Source of the DNA: Phyllobacterium trifolii | Lineage (GTDB): Bacteria > Pseudomonadota > Alphaproteobacteria > Rhizobiales > Rhizobiaceae | Reading direction: 5' to 3' | Assembly (NCBI RefSeq): GCF_014192095.1 | Contig: NZ_JACHXN010000033.1 | Location: forward strand, 1-44,865 | Length of the DNA stretch: 44,865 nt | Shown: piece after piece, positions 26,435 to 35,086 of the stretch | Layout: every line of letters starts with the position of its first letter | How positions within the stretch are numbered: the stretch's first letter is position 1 | Program-made: the position numbers and the translations under genes | Notes under the pieces: generated by a model | Told to the model about the DNA's origin: nothing | The model's input: only the letters and a program-made list of their open reading frames with translations | Databases searched by the model: none

Positions 26435-27475
26435 TCAAACGCTTGGGGCAAGAGGGCCGCTGCCGGCGCCCGTCGAGTTGATGACCGCGGCGATCTCAGC
26501 CATGTCAGCGTGCGTCAACTCAAGAGTTGAAGCGTCGATCCAGCCATCGACCTGTGCCGGACTGCGCGCGCCGACAATGGCGCCGGTGACGCCGGACCAA
26601 GCCAGCGTCCACGCTACCGCGACGGTCGGCACCGTTGAGCGATGACGCTCTGCGATCGGCTTGAAGGCATCGGCAAGCTTCACATTGCGCTCGAATTTCT
26701 CTCCGGTGAACTCAGCATTGCGCGAGCGCCAATCATCCTTTGGCAGAGCCTTGACCCGTTCGACGGAAAAGCGGCCTGTGAGAAGGCCTGCCTGCATGGG
26801 GCTGTAGACGATGATGCCGGTTCCATGACCATGGCACCAGGGCAGTTCAGCCTTTGCCATGTCGCGGCGGATCGCAGAGAATGGCGGTTGCAGGGTGTCG
26901 ACATGGCCGAGCCGTGCCGCCGCTTCCAGCTGCGCGGCATTGTGGTTGGAAAGGCCTGCGGCGCGAATCTTTCCTTCTTTTTTCAGATCAAGCAGCGTCT
27001 GCCAGTACACTTCAAGAGGAGTGCCGTCTTCGGCCGGCCAATGCATCTGATAGAGGTCTATGCGCTCAACACCGAGGCGCCTCAGCGAGTTTTCGACCTC
27101 CTTGCGAATACTGGCGGAGGCGCCCACCCGCCGTGGCAGTTCCTGACGGTCGTTATCGTTCCAGACCAGCCCGCATTTTGTGAAGACATAAGGCCGTGCT
27201 GCCAGGGGGATGTCGGCAAGCGCTTTGCGGACAAGTTCTTCGGAATGGCCGAGCCCATAGATCGCTGCAGTGTCGATCCAGTTGATGCCGCGATCGACCG
27301 CATGCCGGATTGCAGCAATTGAATCACTGTCGTCTTGCGAGCCCCAGCCAACAGCCCAGTCGGCACCGCCTATTGCCCAGGCACCGAAGCCAACACGTGT
27401 AATTTCCATGTCGGTATGACCGAAGCGTCGAGTAGGGAGGGTGGTTGCTGTTGCGGAAGAGCTATTTGCGGTCAT
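26435..27475 (-). CDS. Aldo/keto reductase
   Basis: This 346-residue aldo/keto reductase shows Asp and Tyr in WIDTAAIYGLGHSEE, Lys in VFTKCGLVW and His in LYQMHWPAEDG, and the cofactor site GAIVGARSPAQ. Start ATG 27475 is preceded by AGGAGA; the open frame extends to 27565 without a better start. It differs markedly from the other two aldo/keto reductases in the window, so these are not recent duplicates. It is followed after 15 bases by the FMN reductase. The preceding 220 bases, up to the next gene, show nothing recognisable. Confidence 0.88.
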   Translation of the reverse strand: MTANSSSATATTLPTRRFGHTDMEITRVGFGAWAIGGADWAVGWGSQDDSDSIAAIRHAVDRGINWIDTAAIYGLGHSEELVRKALADIPLAARPYVFTKCGLVWNDNDRQELPRRVGASASIRKEVENSLRRLGVERIDLYQMHWPAEDGTPLEVYWQTLLDLKKEGKIRAAGLSNHNAAQLEAAARLGHVDTLQPPFSAIRRDMAKAELPWCHGHGTGIIVYSPMQAGLLTGRFSVERVKALPKDDWRSRNAEFTGEKFERNVKLADAFKPIAERHRSTVPTVAVAWTLAWSGVTGAIVGARSPAQVDGWIDASTLELTHADMAEIAAVINSTGAGSGPLAPSV

Positions 27476-27695
27476 GTGCTGTCTCCTGTTCGCCGTGCTA
27501 TCCAAAGCCACGAGCTTCACGTCGGACCAGAACAGAGTGGGTGAGCGCTCTGCGGTCCGGCCCATTCACTTATAATCCGGCTGCATCAAGTGGTCGGTAT
27601 GGTGCTGACGTCGCGACCGTCCGGTACAGCCGCGTGGGGTGCCCGCCGTCCAATCGAGTTACACTCGATCCCGGGACGTCGCATCTCGGTGTGCC

Positions 27696-28721
27696 TCAGG
27701 TTTCGCTCGACTGCGCGCGCCAGAGGTCAACCCCGCCTTCGGTTGCCTCGTCATCAATCTTGCGTAGTTCGTCCGGGCTGAAGGCGAGGTTATTCAAGGC
27801 GTCGAGGGAATCATCGAGTTGAGCGACATTGCGCGCTCCAACTAAAGCTGACGTGACGCGCGCGTCGCGCAGGGCCCAAGCGATTGCCATCTGAGCAAGT
27901 GTTTGGCCCCGTTCCTGCGCTATCGCATTGAGCATCCGCACGCGCGTCAGGTTTTCCTCGCTAAGCAGTTTCTTGTTGAACGATTGGCCCCGTGCCGCGC
28001 GCGCATCTGCTGGCACACCGTTCAGGTATTTCGAGGTCAGCAGTCCCTGTGCCAGCGGCGAGAAGGCAATACAGCCAGCACCCAGCTCTTCCAGGGTATC
28101 GAGCAGGCCTTCCTCAATCCAGCGGTTCAGCATCGAATAAGACGGCTGATGGATCAAAAGTGGAATGCCCTCGGCCCGAAGGATGCGTTCGGCCTCTCGC
28201 GTCCGTTCGGGGCCGTAGGAAGATATACCGACATAGAGCGCCTTGCCCTGGCGCACCATTTGCACGAGCGCACCCATCGTTTCTTCCAGCGAAACGTCAG
28301 GTGTTGGGCGGTGGGAGTAAAAAATATCAACGTAGTCCAGGCCCATTCGGATCAGGCTCTGATCCAGAGATGCCAGAATGTGCTTGCGTGACCCTCCGAG
28401 GCCGTAGGGACCGGGCCACATATCCCAACCCGCCTTGGACGAAATGATGATTTCGTCGCGATGCTTCGAAAAGTCCTTGTCCAAGATAAGCCCGAAATTC
28501 TCCTCCGCAGAGCCATAAGGCGGCCCGTAATTGTTGGCGAGATCAAAGTGGGTAACACCCCTGTCAAAGGCGCGTCGAATGACGGAGCGCCCCGTTTCGA
28601 AGACATCTGCGCCACCGAAATTCTGCCAAAGACCGAGCGATATTGGCGGCAGCTTTAATCCGGATCGGCCGCAACGGCGGTATTCGATTGACTCATATCT
28701 CTTCGTATCCGCCATGTACAT
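27696..28721 (-). CDS. yghZ: Aldo/keto reductase, YghZ/L-glyceraldehyde 3-phosphate reductase type
   Basis: This 341-residue protein is recognisably the YghZ (Gpr) type: YRRCGRSGLKLPPISLGLW, THFDLANNYGPPYGSAEENF with catalytic Asp and Tyr, Lys in ISSKAGWDMWPGPYG, His in FYSHRPTPDV, and IPLLIHQPSYSMLNRW. The family reduces methylglyoxal and L-glyceraldehyde 3-phosphate with NADPH. ATG 28721 is preferred because GAGG lies six bases upstream; ATG 28715 is an alternative. It is next to a LysR gene on the same strand and likely belongs to its regulon. Confidence 0.88.
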   Translation of the reverse strand: MYMADTKRYESIEYRRCGRSGLKLPPISLGLWQNFGGADVFETGRSVIRRAFDRGVTHFDLANNYGPPYGSAEENFGLILDKDFSKHRDEIIISSKAGWDMWPGPYGLGGSRKHILASLDQSLIRMGLDYVDIFYSHRPTPDVSLEETMGALVQMVRQGKALYVGISSYGPERTREAERILRAEGIPLLIHQPSYSMLNRWIEEGLLDTLEELGAGCIAFSPLAQGLLTSKYLNGVPADARAARGQSFNKKLLSEENLTRVRMLNAIAQERGQTLAQMAIAWALRDARVTSALVGARNVAQLDDSLDALNNLAFSPDELRKIDDEATEGGVDLWRAQSSET

Positions 28722-28876
28722 TTGTTGCCTCAGTTCCAACTTGCCGCGACCGCCAAGGACATCGGCACATCACTGCGGCTATCGGTACGTGCGTTTGATC
28801 GATGAAACAATAGGCGGATGGTCAATGTATCAGTGAGTGAAATTCATTGTTGGCGTTATGCGAACACCGTTGTTAG

Positions 28877-29782
28877 TCATCTCAGAGGCTCCAACTCGCG
28901 TATCACCTGGATGAGGGCTCCGACGCCAAAGGGGAGTTGGCGCCTGCTTGAATAATACATCGAAAACGGCGGTCCGAAGGAAGCCCACTCGGGGAGAACA
29001 ATCTCCAACCGACCGGCCATCAGGTGCGGGCGGGCAAGCTTTTCCAGACAATAGGCGAGACCAGCACCACCTATCGCGGCACTGATCGCAAGGTCAGACT
29101 CGCCAGAGATCAAGGCACCTGGAACGTCAATTTCGCGCCGGTCCTCACCACGTTCGAATTCCCACTTGTAGATCTGGCCCCTTCCAGTGCGAAGTCGGAT
29201 GCATTGGTGCGAGTTCAGGTCTTCCGGCACCTCAGGCCGCCCATGGCGATCAAGATAATCAGGAGCCCCCACGGTCACCCATTTGAGCGGAGCGGTCAAA
29301 GGAACGGCGATCATGTCTTCAGGGATCGTCCCCCCGTACCTTAGTCCGGCGTCGAAGCCTTCTGCGGTCACATCCACGAAGTAATCATCAACAGCAATTT
29401 CCAGTTCGATATTGGGAAACCGTTGCGAAAAAACAGGCAGGGCGGGCGTCAGCAGCAGACTAGCGGCATCTTTCAAGACATTGATGCGAATGCTGCCCGC
29501 AGCGCCCTGATGATGCCCGTGCAACTCCTCCAGCCCCGTATTAATGAGATCAAGGCCCGCGGAGATCTTCTCCGCCAGCGCCTTGCCGGCGGCCGTCGGC
29601 GCAACGCTGCGGCTCGTCCGGTTGAGAAGGCGAACGCCAAGCCTCGTTTCAAGCGCCCTCATGCTATGACTAAGGGCGGAGGCCGTTACGTCCAGATGAT
29701 CGGCGGCTTTACGGAAACTGCGAAATTGAACAATTGCCAGAAAGTTTGACAGTTCATAGACTTCAGTTCGTTTGAGCGGCAT
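28877..29782 (-). CDS. LysR-family transcriptional regulator
   Basis: This 301-residue LysR protein has an N-terminal winged helix (LSNFLAIVQFRSFRKAADHL, VTASALSHSMRALETRLGVR) and an effector domain. Wording such as DVTAEGFDAGLRYGG and SGESDLAISAAIGGAGLAY marks the CrgA/AaeR-like subgroup common next to reductase genes. It lies upstream of, and on the same strand as, the aldo/keto reductase block, so it is either the first gene of that block or its regulator. The 240 bases before it contain no convincing gene. Confidence 0.87.
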   Translation of the reverse strand: MPLKRTEVYELSNFLAIVQFRSFRKAADHLDVTASALSHSMRALETRLGVRLLNRTSRSVAPTAAGKALAEKISAGLDLINTGLEELHGHHQGAAGSIRINVLKDAASLLLTPALPVFSQRFPNIELEIAVDDYFVDVTAEGFDAGLRYGGTIPEDMIAVPLTAPLKWVTVGAPDYLDRHGRPEVPEDLNSHQCIRLRTGRGQIYKWEFERGEDRREIDVPGALISGESDLAISAAIGGAGLAYCLEKLARPHLMAGRLEIVLPEWASFGPPFSMYYSSRRQLPFGVGALIQVIRELEPLR

Positions 29783-30022
29783 GTTTTCCTCGGGACGTTT
29801 AGGACAAGGCGATCGCCTAAGCGAACTTTGCGCTCATCCGAATTTGATTATTCTTGGCCGTTACGTCACAATTTGTTTTCGATGCGCTCGCAAACACGTC
29901 TAACGGCTTCAAACATTTTTGCCTTATCGAGTTCTTCGTGCACGCGGTCAACGTGGGTGATGGCAAGCGACCGCATTGCCCTCTTTATTGAGGATTGGAC
30001 AGAAAATATCGGTAATCCCCCT

Positions 30023-30937
30023 TCACGCGTGGTCGGCATATCGTTTGAGGTGTCTTTGCAAAATTGCAATCATTGCGTCGCGGACTGGATCTCGCACACC
30101 CTTCACCCAGGCAACGGAGAGGGGAAGCTTATTCATGACCTGTTCGTTCGAAACCCTGAGGGGAATATAGCGCACCCCGGTTACAGCCAAGCGTGATGTC
30201 CAACGTGGAACTATTGCCAATCCGATTTCCGCCGCGACGAGATTCACGATGGTTTGCTTTTCACCGGCAAGCTGGACAATACGGGCCTGCAGTCCGGCTT
30301 CAGTGAACAATTTGATCGTCAAATCGTGACTGTGCGGTCTCGAGCGGCGCTCTGGAACGATCAGGGGTTCCCCGGCGAGATCGTCGATTGAAACATCCTC
30401 ATTGTCCGCAAGAGGATGATTGGTCGACATCGCAACCACAGCGGTTTCGTGAAACAGGAACATGGTGTTCAGTTTTCGATCGGGCCGTTCGGCATGTCTT
30501 ATAAATGCGAGATCTATGCGGCCCGACAGAAGTTTGGGAACAAGCCGAAGGGACTTGTCCTCAAGCAATTGAACTTCGACATCGGGGTTGTCCTTCCGAA
30601 AATCATGCAGCAGAAGCGGCAACAGCCCCGCTGCGGCGCTATCGATCGCTCCCACCCGCAAGGTTAAGTTTTGGTCCCGTCGCTTTGAGTTGAAACGATT
30701 TATCACTGCGTCGACATGCTCAAGTATCTGTTTAGCCTCATCAAGCAAAATGAGTCCGTCATCAGTCATGGCGACATTGCGCGTGGTGCGGACCATAAGT
30801 CGTGTACCCAACCCGTCTTCCAAAAGTCGGATATGGCGACCGAGCGAGGCGGGAAGCATATTCAGTTTTTGGGCTGCGCGGCCGAAGTGGAGTTCCTCTG
30901 CCACCGCGACAAAACAACGAAGTTGATGCAATTCCAA
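30023..30937 (-). CDS. LysR-family regulator, probable TtuA-like activator of tartrate genes
   Basis: This 304-residue LysR protein has winged helix [19 protein letters not shown] and [20 protein letters not shown], then an effector domain. The start is a TTG at 30937, supported by GGAGG ten bases upstream and by the classic LysR N-terminus; no ATG is available there. It is divergent from an MFS carrier and a tartrate/malate dehydrogenase gene, the arrangement of ttuA-ttuB-ttuC in Agrobacterium vitis. A perfect palindrome lies in the shared promoter region. The role in tartrate or malate use is inferred from that layout. Confidence 0.82.
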   Translation of the reverse strand: MELHQLRCFVAVAEELHFGRAAQKLNMLPASLGRHIRLLEDGLGTRLMVRTTRNVAMTDDGLILLDEAKQILEHVDAVINRFNSKRRDQNLTLRVGAIDSAAAGLLPLLLHDFRKDNPDVEVQLLEDKSLRLVPKLLSGRIDLAFIRHAERPDRKLNTMFLFHETAVVAMSTNHPLADNEDVSIDDLAGEPLIVPERRSRPHSHDLTIKLFTEAGLQARIVQLAGEKQTIVNLVAAEIGLAIVPRWTSRLAVTGVRYIPLRVSNEQVMNKLPLSVAWVKGVRDPVRDAMIAILQRHLKRYADHA

Positions 30938-30962
30938 GTGTGCTTGTCCTCCACAACCCACC

Positions 30963-30987
30963 AATTATATCATGTTTTTATATAATT
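30963..30987. promoter_or_regulatory. Perfect palindrome AATTATAT-N9-ATATAATT, candidate LysR operator
   Basis: Eight-base arms at 30963-30970 and 30980-30987 are exact reverse complements around a nine-base centre. The site is about 25 bases before the LysR start and 95 before the MFS start, the usual position of a LysR recognition site. Its AT content means part could also act as a -10 element. Confidence 0.5.
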
Positions 30988-31081
30988 CCAGCGCCATTGA
31001 GACTTGTGCCGTCGACCTTGTACGGTGCTTGGTAAGCGCAGGAGGTGCGCTCTTTTCATTCATGTCAGGGAGGAGCCCATC

Positions 31082-32383
31082 ATGGCAATTGACCTTGAAA
31101 AGCGCGTCATGCGCAAAATCTCGCTGCGGATTGTTCCGTTCATCATGATTCTGTATTTCATTGCGTTCGTCGATCGCGTGAACCTCGGTTTCGCCGCACT
31201 GACGATGAACCAGGATCTCGGTTTTTCGCCGACGGTGTTCGGATTTGGAGCCGGCATATTCTTTCTTGGCTATTTTTTGTTTGAAGTGCCCTCCAACCTG
31301 ATTCTCAACAAAGTGGGTGCACGAATTTGGATCGCCCGCGTCATGATTACCTGGGGTGTCGTGTCCGGTTGCATGGCCTTCGTACAGGGCACGACGAGTT
31401 TCTATACCTTGCGGTTTCTGCTGGGCGTAGCCGAAGCAGGCTTTTTCCCCGGCATCATCCTGTACTTAAGCTTCTGGTTTCCGGGCCGTCGCCGCGCCGC
31501 TGTCACGGCATTGTTCATGGCCGCCGCACCGCTTTCCACAGCGTTGGGTTCGCCCATCTCCGGTGCATTACTCGAGATGCATGGTCTTCTTGGTCTTGCC
31601 GGATGGCAGTGGATGTTCCTGTTGGAAGCGGTTCCCGCGCTTGTCCTCGGCGTTGTCACTTTGTTCTACCTGACCGATCGGCCGGAAAAAGCCAAATGGC
31701 TGGACGACAACGAGCGCCAATGGTTGGTGAACACAATGAACTCCGAGCGGGCAGCAAAGGGACTTACTGCCGGTCACAGCATCTGGCGCGGACTCGCTGA
31801 CCCTCGGGTGCTTGCATTGTCGTTGGTTTATTTCGGCACCTCGGCTGGCCTGTATACTCTCGGCATCTGGGCACCGCAAATCATCAAGGAGTTCGGGCTC
31901 TCGTCGCTACAGGTTGGCTTCCTCAATGCAATCCCTGCGATCTTCGCAGTCGTGGCGATGGTTCTGTGGGCTCGACATTCTGATAGGACCGGAGAACGTA
32001 CCTGGCATGTGGTAGGTGCCTGCTTGCTCGCAGCTGCCGGACTTGCATTTGCAAGCGCAGCGACAACAGTTATTGCTGTTCTTATCGCCCTTACACTCGT
32101 CAACATTGGCATCAGCTCGTCAAAGCCGCCATTGTGGAGCATGCCTACCATCTTCCTGTCGGGACCCGCAGCAGCCGCCGGCATCGCAACCATTAATTCG
32201 ATCGGAAACCTTGGAGGCTTCGTTGGACCCTCAATTATCGGCTGGATCAAGGATTTGACTGGCAGCTTCGAGGGAGGCCTGTACTTCGTGGCAGGTCTCT
32301 TGGTCCTCTCGGCAGTGGTAACGTTGCTCCTCGCACGGTCAAGCAACAAATCCATTGCCGCCAATCCAATCAACGAACATTGA
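31082..32383 (+). CDS. MFS transporter, ACS family, probable tartrate carrier (TtuB-like)
   Basis: This 433-residue twelve-helix carrier begins after GGGAGGAG at ATG 31082. ACS signatures are clear: FIAFVDRVNLGFAALTMN in helix 1, LGYFLFEVPSNLILNKVGAR, RFLLGVAEAGFFPGIILYL and YLTDRPEKAKWLDDNER before the central loop. These are typical of the TtuB / phthalate-permease-like branch. The following gene is a tartrate/D-malate dehydrogenase 26 bases away, so uptake of tartrate, malate or a similar dicarboxylate is the best guess. Confidence 0.82.
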   Translation: MAIDLEKRVMRKISLRIVPFIMILYFIAFVDRVNLGFAALTMNQDLGFSPTVFGFGAGIFFLGYFLFEVPSNLILNKVGARIWIARVMITWGVVSGCMAFVQGTTSFYTLRFLLGVAEAGFFPGIILYLSFWFPGRRRAAVTALFMAAAPLSTALGSPISGALLEMHGLLGLAGWQWMFLLEAVPALVLGVVTLFYLTDRPEKAKWLDDNERQWLVNTMNSERAAKGLTAGHSIWRGLADPRVLALSLVYFGTSAGLYTLGIWAPQIIKEFGLSSLQVGFLNAIPAIFAVVAMVLWARHSDRTGERTWHVVGACLLAAAGLAFASAATTVIAVLIALTLVNIGISSSKPPLWSMPTIFLSGPAAAAGIATINSIGNLGGFVGPSIIGWIKDLTGSFEGGLYFVAGLLVLSAVVTLLLARSSNKSIAANPINEH

Positions 32384-32409
32384 ACAACCCCACAACGGAG
32401 AACATGTAA

Positions 32410-33483
32410 ATGCGCGAATACGCAATCGCCACGATCCCGGCCGACGGGATCGGCCCGGAAGTGATCGCAGCTGGGACTACGGTGCTGGCAAGCCTCGAAA
32501 AGCGCCTCGGTGATATCAAGTTCAATGTCGAGAATTTTGATTGGGGTTCGGACTATTACAAGAAGAACGGCGTTATGATGCCGACGGACGGGCTGCAGCA
32601 GCTCAAGAAATTTGATGCGATCTATTTCGGCGCTGTCGGCGCGCCGGATGTGCCGGACCACATTACGCTCTGGGGTCTGCGTCTGCCGATTTGCCAAGGC
32701 TTCGACCAGTATGCCAATGTCCGCCCGACCAAGATTTTGCCGGGTATCACACCGCCGCTGCGCAATTGCGGCCCCGGGGATCTCGATTGGGTTATCGTGC
32801 GTGAGAATTCGGAGGGCGAATATTCGGGCCATGGCGGGCGTGCACACAAGGGACTGCCGGAAGAGGTGGGGACCGAAGTCTCGATCTTCACCCGCGTCGG
32901 CGTTACCCGCATCATGCGCTATGCCTTCAAACTGGCGCAGTCGCGACCGCGCAAATTTCTGACCGTCGTCACCAAGTCGAACGCCCAGCGCCATGGCATG
33001 GTCATGTGGGATGAAATTGCCGCGGAAGTGGCGGCAGAATTCCCCGACGTCACATGGGACAAGATGCTGGTCGATGCCATGACGGTCCGCATGACGCTCA
33101 ACCCGAAAAGCCTGGACACCATTGTTGCTACGAACCTGCATGCCGACATCCTGTCGGACCTCGCAGGCGCATTGGCCGGAAGCCTCGGTGTTGCACCCAC
33201 GGCCAACATCGATCCTGAACGCCGCTTTCCGTCGATGTTCGAACCGATTCACGGCTCTGCCTTCGATATTACGGGAAAGGGCATTGCCAACCCTGTGGCC
33301 ACTTTCTGGACAGCGGCCCAAATGCTTGACCATCTTGGCGAGCCGGAGGCGTCCGCTCGACTTATGCGCGCCGTCGAGCGTGTCACGGGGGCTGGAATCC
33401 TTACTCCCGATGTTGGCGGAACGGCGACGACGCAGGAGGTGACGGATGCAGTCGTCGATGCCATTCATTCTTCAAACGTCTAA
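32410..33483 (+). CDS. ttuC: Tartrate dehydrogenase/D-malate dehydrogenase (decarboxylating)
   Basis: This 357-residue beta-decarboxylating dehydrogenase acts on D-malate or tartrate with NAD and a divalent metal. Visible are GDGIGPEVI-like ADGIGPEVIAAG, YANVRPTKILPG and the active-site stretch VRENSEGEYSG. The substrate Lys is in VVTKSNAQRHGMVMWDE, metal aspartates are in VDAMTVRM and LHADILSDLAG, and the NAD loop is EPIHGSAFDITGKGIANP. RLPICQGFDQYANVRP fits tartrate/malate enzymes better than LeuB. It follows the MFS carrier in an apparent two-gene operon. DmlA is an equally valid name. Confidence 0.87.
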   Translation: MREYAIATIPADGIGPEVIAAGTTVLASLEKRLGDIKFNVENFDWGSDYYKKNGVMMPTDGLQQLKKFDAIYFGAVGAPDVPDHITLWGLRLPICQGFDQYANVRPTKILPGITPPLRNCGPGDLDWVIVRENSEGEYSGHGGRAHKGLPEEVGTEVSIFTRVGVTRIMRYAFKLAQSRPRKFLTVVTKSNAQRHGMVMWDEIAAEVAAEFPDVTWDKMLVDAMTVRMTLNPKSLDTIVATNLHADILSDLAGALAGSLGVAPTANIDPERRFPSMFEPIHGSAFDITGKGIANPVATFWTAAQMLDHLGEPEASARLMRAVERVTGAGILTPDVGGTATTQEVTDAVVDAIHSSNV

Positions 33484-33492
33484 TCGACAATC

Positions 33493-33660
33493 CTAGACGC
33501 CGCTCATACCGGGACGTGCCGAAGGCTCCGAAACAGTCTGGGCAGGCGAATGTGGATTGGAACCAAACCGATGCTTGGGCATGATCTGGCGCTTGGCCGC
33601 TTCGTAGGAGTCGAGCCTATCGGTGATCATACGCTGCGGTGCGAGGCGGTTTAGCGAATT
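33493..33660 (-). mobile_element. IS6-type DDE transposase fragment
   Basis: On the minus strand the frame ending at 33493 contains LAPQRMITDRLDSYEAAKRQ followed by IMPKH. This resembles the (I/V)TDKLxSYxAAKRxxMP block around the second catalytic aspartate of IS6/IS26-family transposases. What follows is unrelated and the rest of the protein is absent, so this is a relic. It lies immediately after ttuC and before another gene fragment. Confidence 0.55.
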
Positions 33661-33718
33661 GCTCGTTGTTGATTAACAAAGTGCGAGAAACGAACACTGG
33701 TTGCTTCGAGGGACGTTC

Positions 33719-33850
33719 CTAAGCTACTTCGCGCATCAATCGATGAAGCTTTGATTTCATTTCGAATCCGACGCCTGGAGTGTTGGGGAGACCGACATAA
33801 CCGTTGTCCACGGCAATGCCGTCGGCAAAGCCGCCGAAAGGGGAGCCGAT
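33719..33850 (-). pseudogene. C-terminal fragment of an enolase-superfamily (mandelate racemase/muconate lactonizing type) gene
   Basis: The minus-strand frame ending at TAG 33719-33721 reads DIGSPFGGFADGIAVDNGYV, GLPNTPGVGFEMKSKLH and RLMREVA. The pattern of a basic or neutral loop, NGYV, then P-x-x-PGxGFE is the end of mandelate-racemase-like dehydratases. Nothing upstream continues the barrel domain. It suggests a lost dehydratase gene, perhaps once paired with the tartrate genes. From 33850 to the dehydrogenase at 34128 I see no gene. Confidence 0.5.
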
Positions 33851-34127
33851 ATCTTTCAGTATCCTATCGATATGGACATCGGATATCTCCTCACTACAAA
33901 AATTTTAAATGAACTGTTGTGCTTTGCCTGGCAAGTAACACAAATACTTGAGGCGAAATCTCGGGCAGTTCAGCAGAAAAGTGTTCATGGGCCGCAAATG
34001 TTGGTTGGTTTGGACCCCGTCATGCCCCCCGAAAATTCCCATTGGGTGACCAAAAAAGTGCATTTGAAAATGGAAAATCAAATCCGCAGCGATCGCGACT
34101 TTAGTCCACAAACTAACGGTAGGTACC

Positions 34128-35063
34128 ATGAAAATTCTAGTTCAACGAAATGTCAACGAAACCCGCCGCGCCCAACTTCTCAGCAAGGCTCCCAATGCCC
34201 ATGTCGTCTACTGCACGGTGGAGGGCGAGGTTGAGGCGATGATCGGCGATGTCGATGTCGTCGCCGGGTTCGTTTCACCCCCTGCGCTGGCCAAAGCTTC
34301 CCGGCTGAAATGGCTGCACAGTTGGATGGCTGGCCCCGATCGCCAGCTCTATCCCGAATTCGTTGCAAGCGATGTCGTGCTGACGTGCAGCAAAGGCAAT
34401 GGAGCCGTACCGCTCGCCGAACATGCCATCATGCTCATGCTGATGCTCAACAGAAACGCACTACGCTGGTTGAAGGCGCAGGATGATCACCGCTGGGATC
34501 ATTTCGTTCATGGAGAACTCAACGGTCTGACCTGCGGCATCATCGGGGCAGGGTTTTCCGGTCAGGATCTCGCCCTGAAGGCGAAAGCATTCCACATGAA
34601 CGTGATTGGACTCCGCCGTCATGATCGACCCGCACCAAACTTCGACAGATTCTACAACATCGCTGAAATCAAAGACTTCATGGCGGAGAGCGATTTCGTC
34701 GTCGTTACAGCCCCGAAAACGGCGGAAACGACAGGCATGTTGGGTGAACGCGAGTTTCGCGCGATGAAGAAGTCAGCTTTTTACATCTGCTTTTCACGCG
34801 GCGGCATTGCTGACGATGTCTCCCTTCTGCGCGCCCTCAATGAGGGCTGGATCGCTGGTGCGGGTCTGGATGCTCATTCGGAGGAACCGCTACCCGCCAC
34901 CAGTCCGTTCTGGACCGCGCCAAACACGATCGTCACACCGCACAACGGCGCGACGTCAAAAGCCACACCGGAACGTGGTTTCGATTATTTTGTTGCCAAC
35001 CTCGAGCGTTACCAGAACGGCGAAGCGTTGATCAATCTCGTTGACCGGGAGCTCGCCTACTGA
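34128..35063 (+). CDS. D-isomer-specific 2-hydroxyacid dehydrogenase
   Basis: This 311-residue dehydrogenase has the NAD fold motif GIIGAGFSGQDLAL (residues 137-150). The catalytic triad is Arg224 in FSRGGIADD, Glu252 in HSEEPLPAT and His272 in PHNGATS. The enzymes interconvert 2-oxo acids and D-2-hydroxyacids. Its loop after strand 2 (GLRRHDRP) suggests NADP use, as in GhrA-like glyoxylate/hydroxypyruvate reductases. It stands alone, convergent with a LysR gene, and probably serves hydroxyacid metabolism together with the following cluster. Substrate not determined. Confidence 0.87.
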   Translation: MKILVQRNVNETRRAQLLSKAPNAHVVYCTVEGEVEAMIGDVDVVAGFVSPPALAKASRLKWLHSWMAGPDRQLYPEFVASDVVLTCSKGNGAVPLAEHAIMLMLMLNRNALRWLKAQDDHRWDHFVHGELNGLTCGIIGAGFSGQDLALKAKAFHMNVIGLRRHDRPAPNFDRFYNIAEIKDFMAESDFVVVTAPKTAETTGMLGEREFRAMKKSAFYICFSRGGIADDVSLLRALNEGWIAGAGLDAHSEEPLPATSPFWTAPNTIVTPHNGATSKATPERGFDYFVANLERYQNGEALINLVDRELAY

Positions 35064-35086
35064 TCGAACGAGCCAGCGTGCCGAGG

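Noticed and set aside
29866..30069. Small minus-strand open frame ending before the LysR gene at 29782
   Set aside because: It overlaps the end of the other LysR gene, lacks a ribosome site and matches no family I know.
31828..33468. 546-codon open frame on the minus strand
   Set aside because: It lies antisense to the MFS and ttuC genes, which have clear family motifs and ribosome sites; the protein is rich in His/Arg/Asp with no recognisable domain, as expected from a high-GC shadow frame.
33872..34234. 120-codon plus-strand frame running into the 2-hydroxyacid dehydrogenase
   Set aside because: No ribosome site or recognisable motif, and it overlaps a certain gene in another frame.
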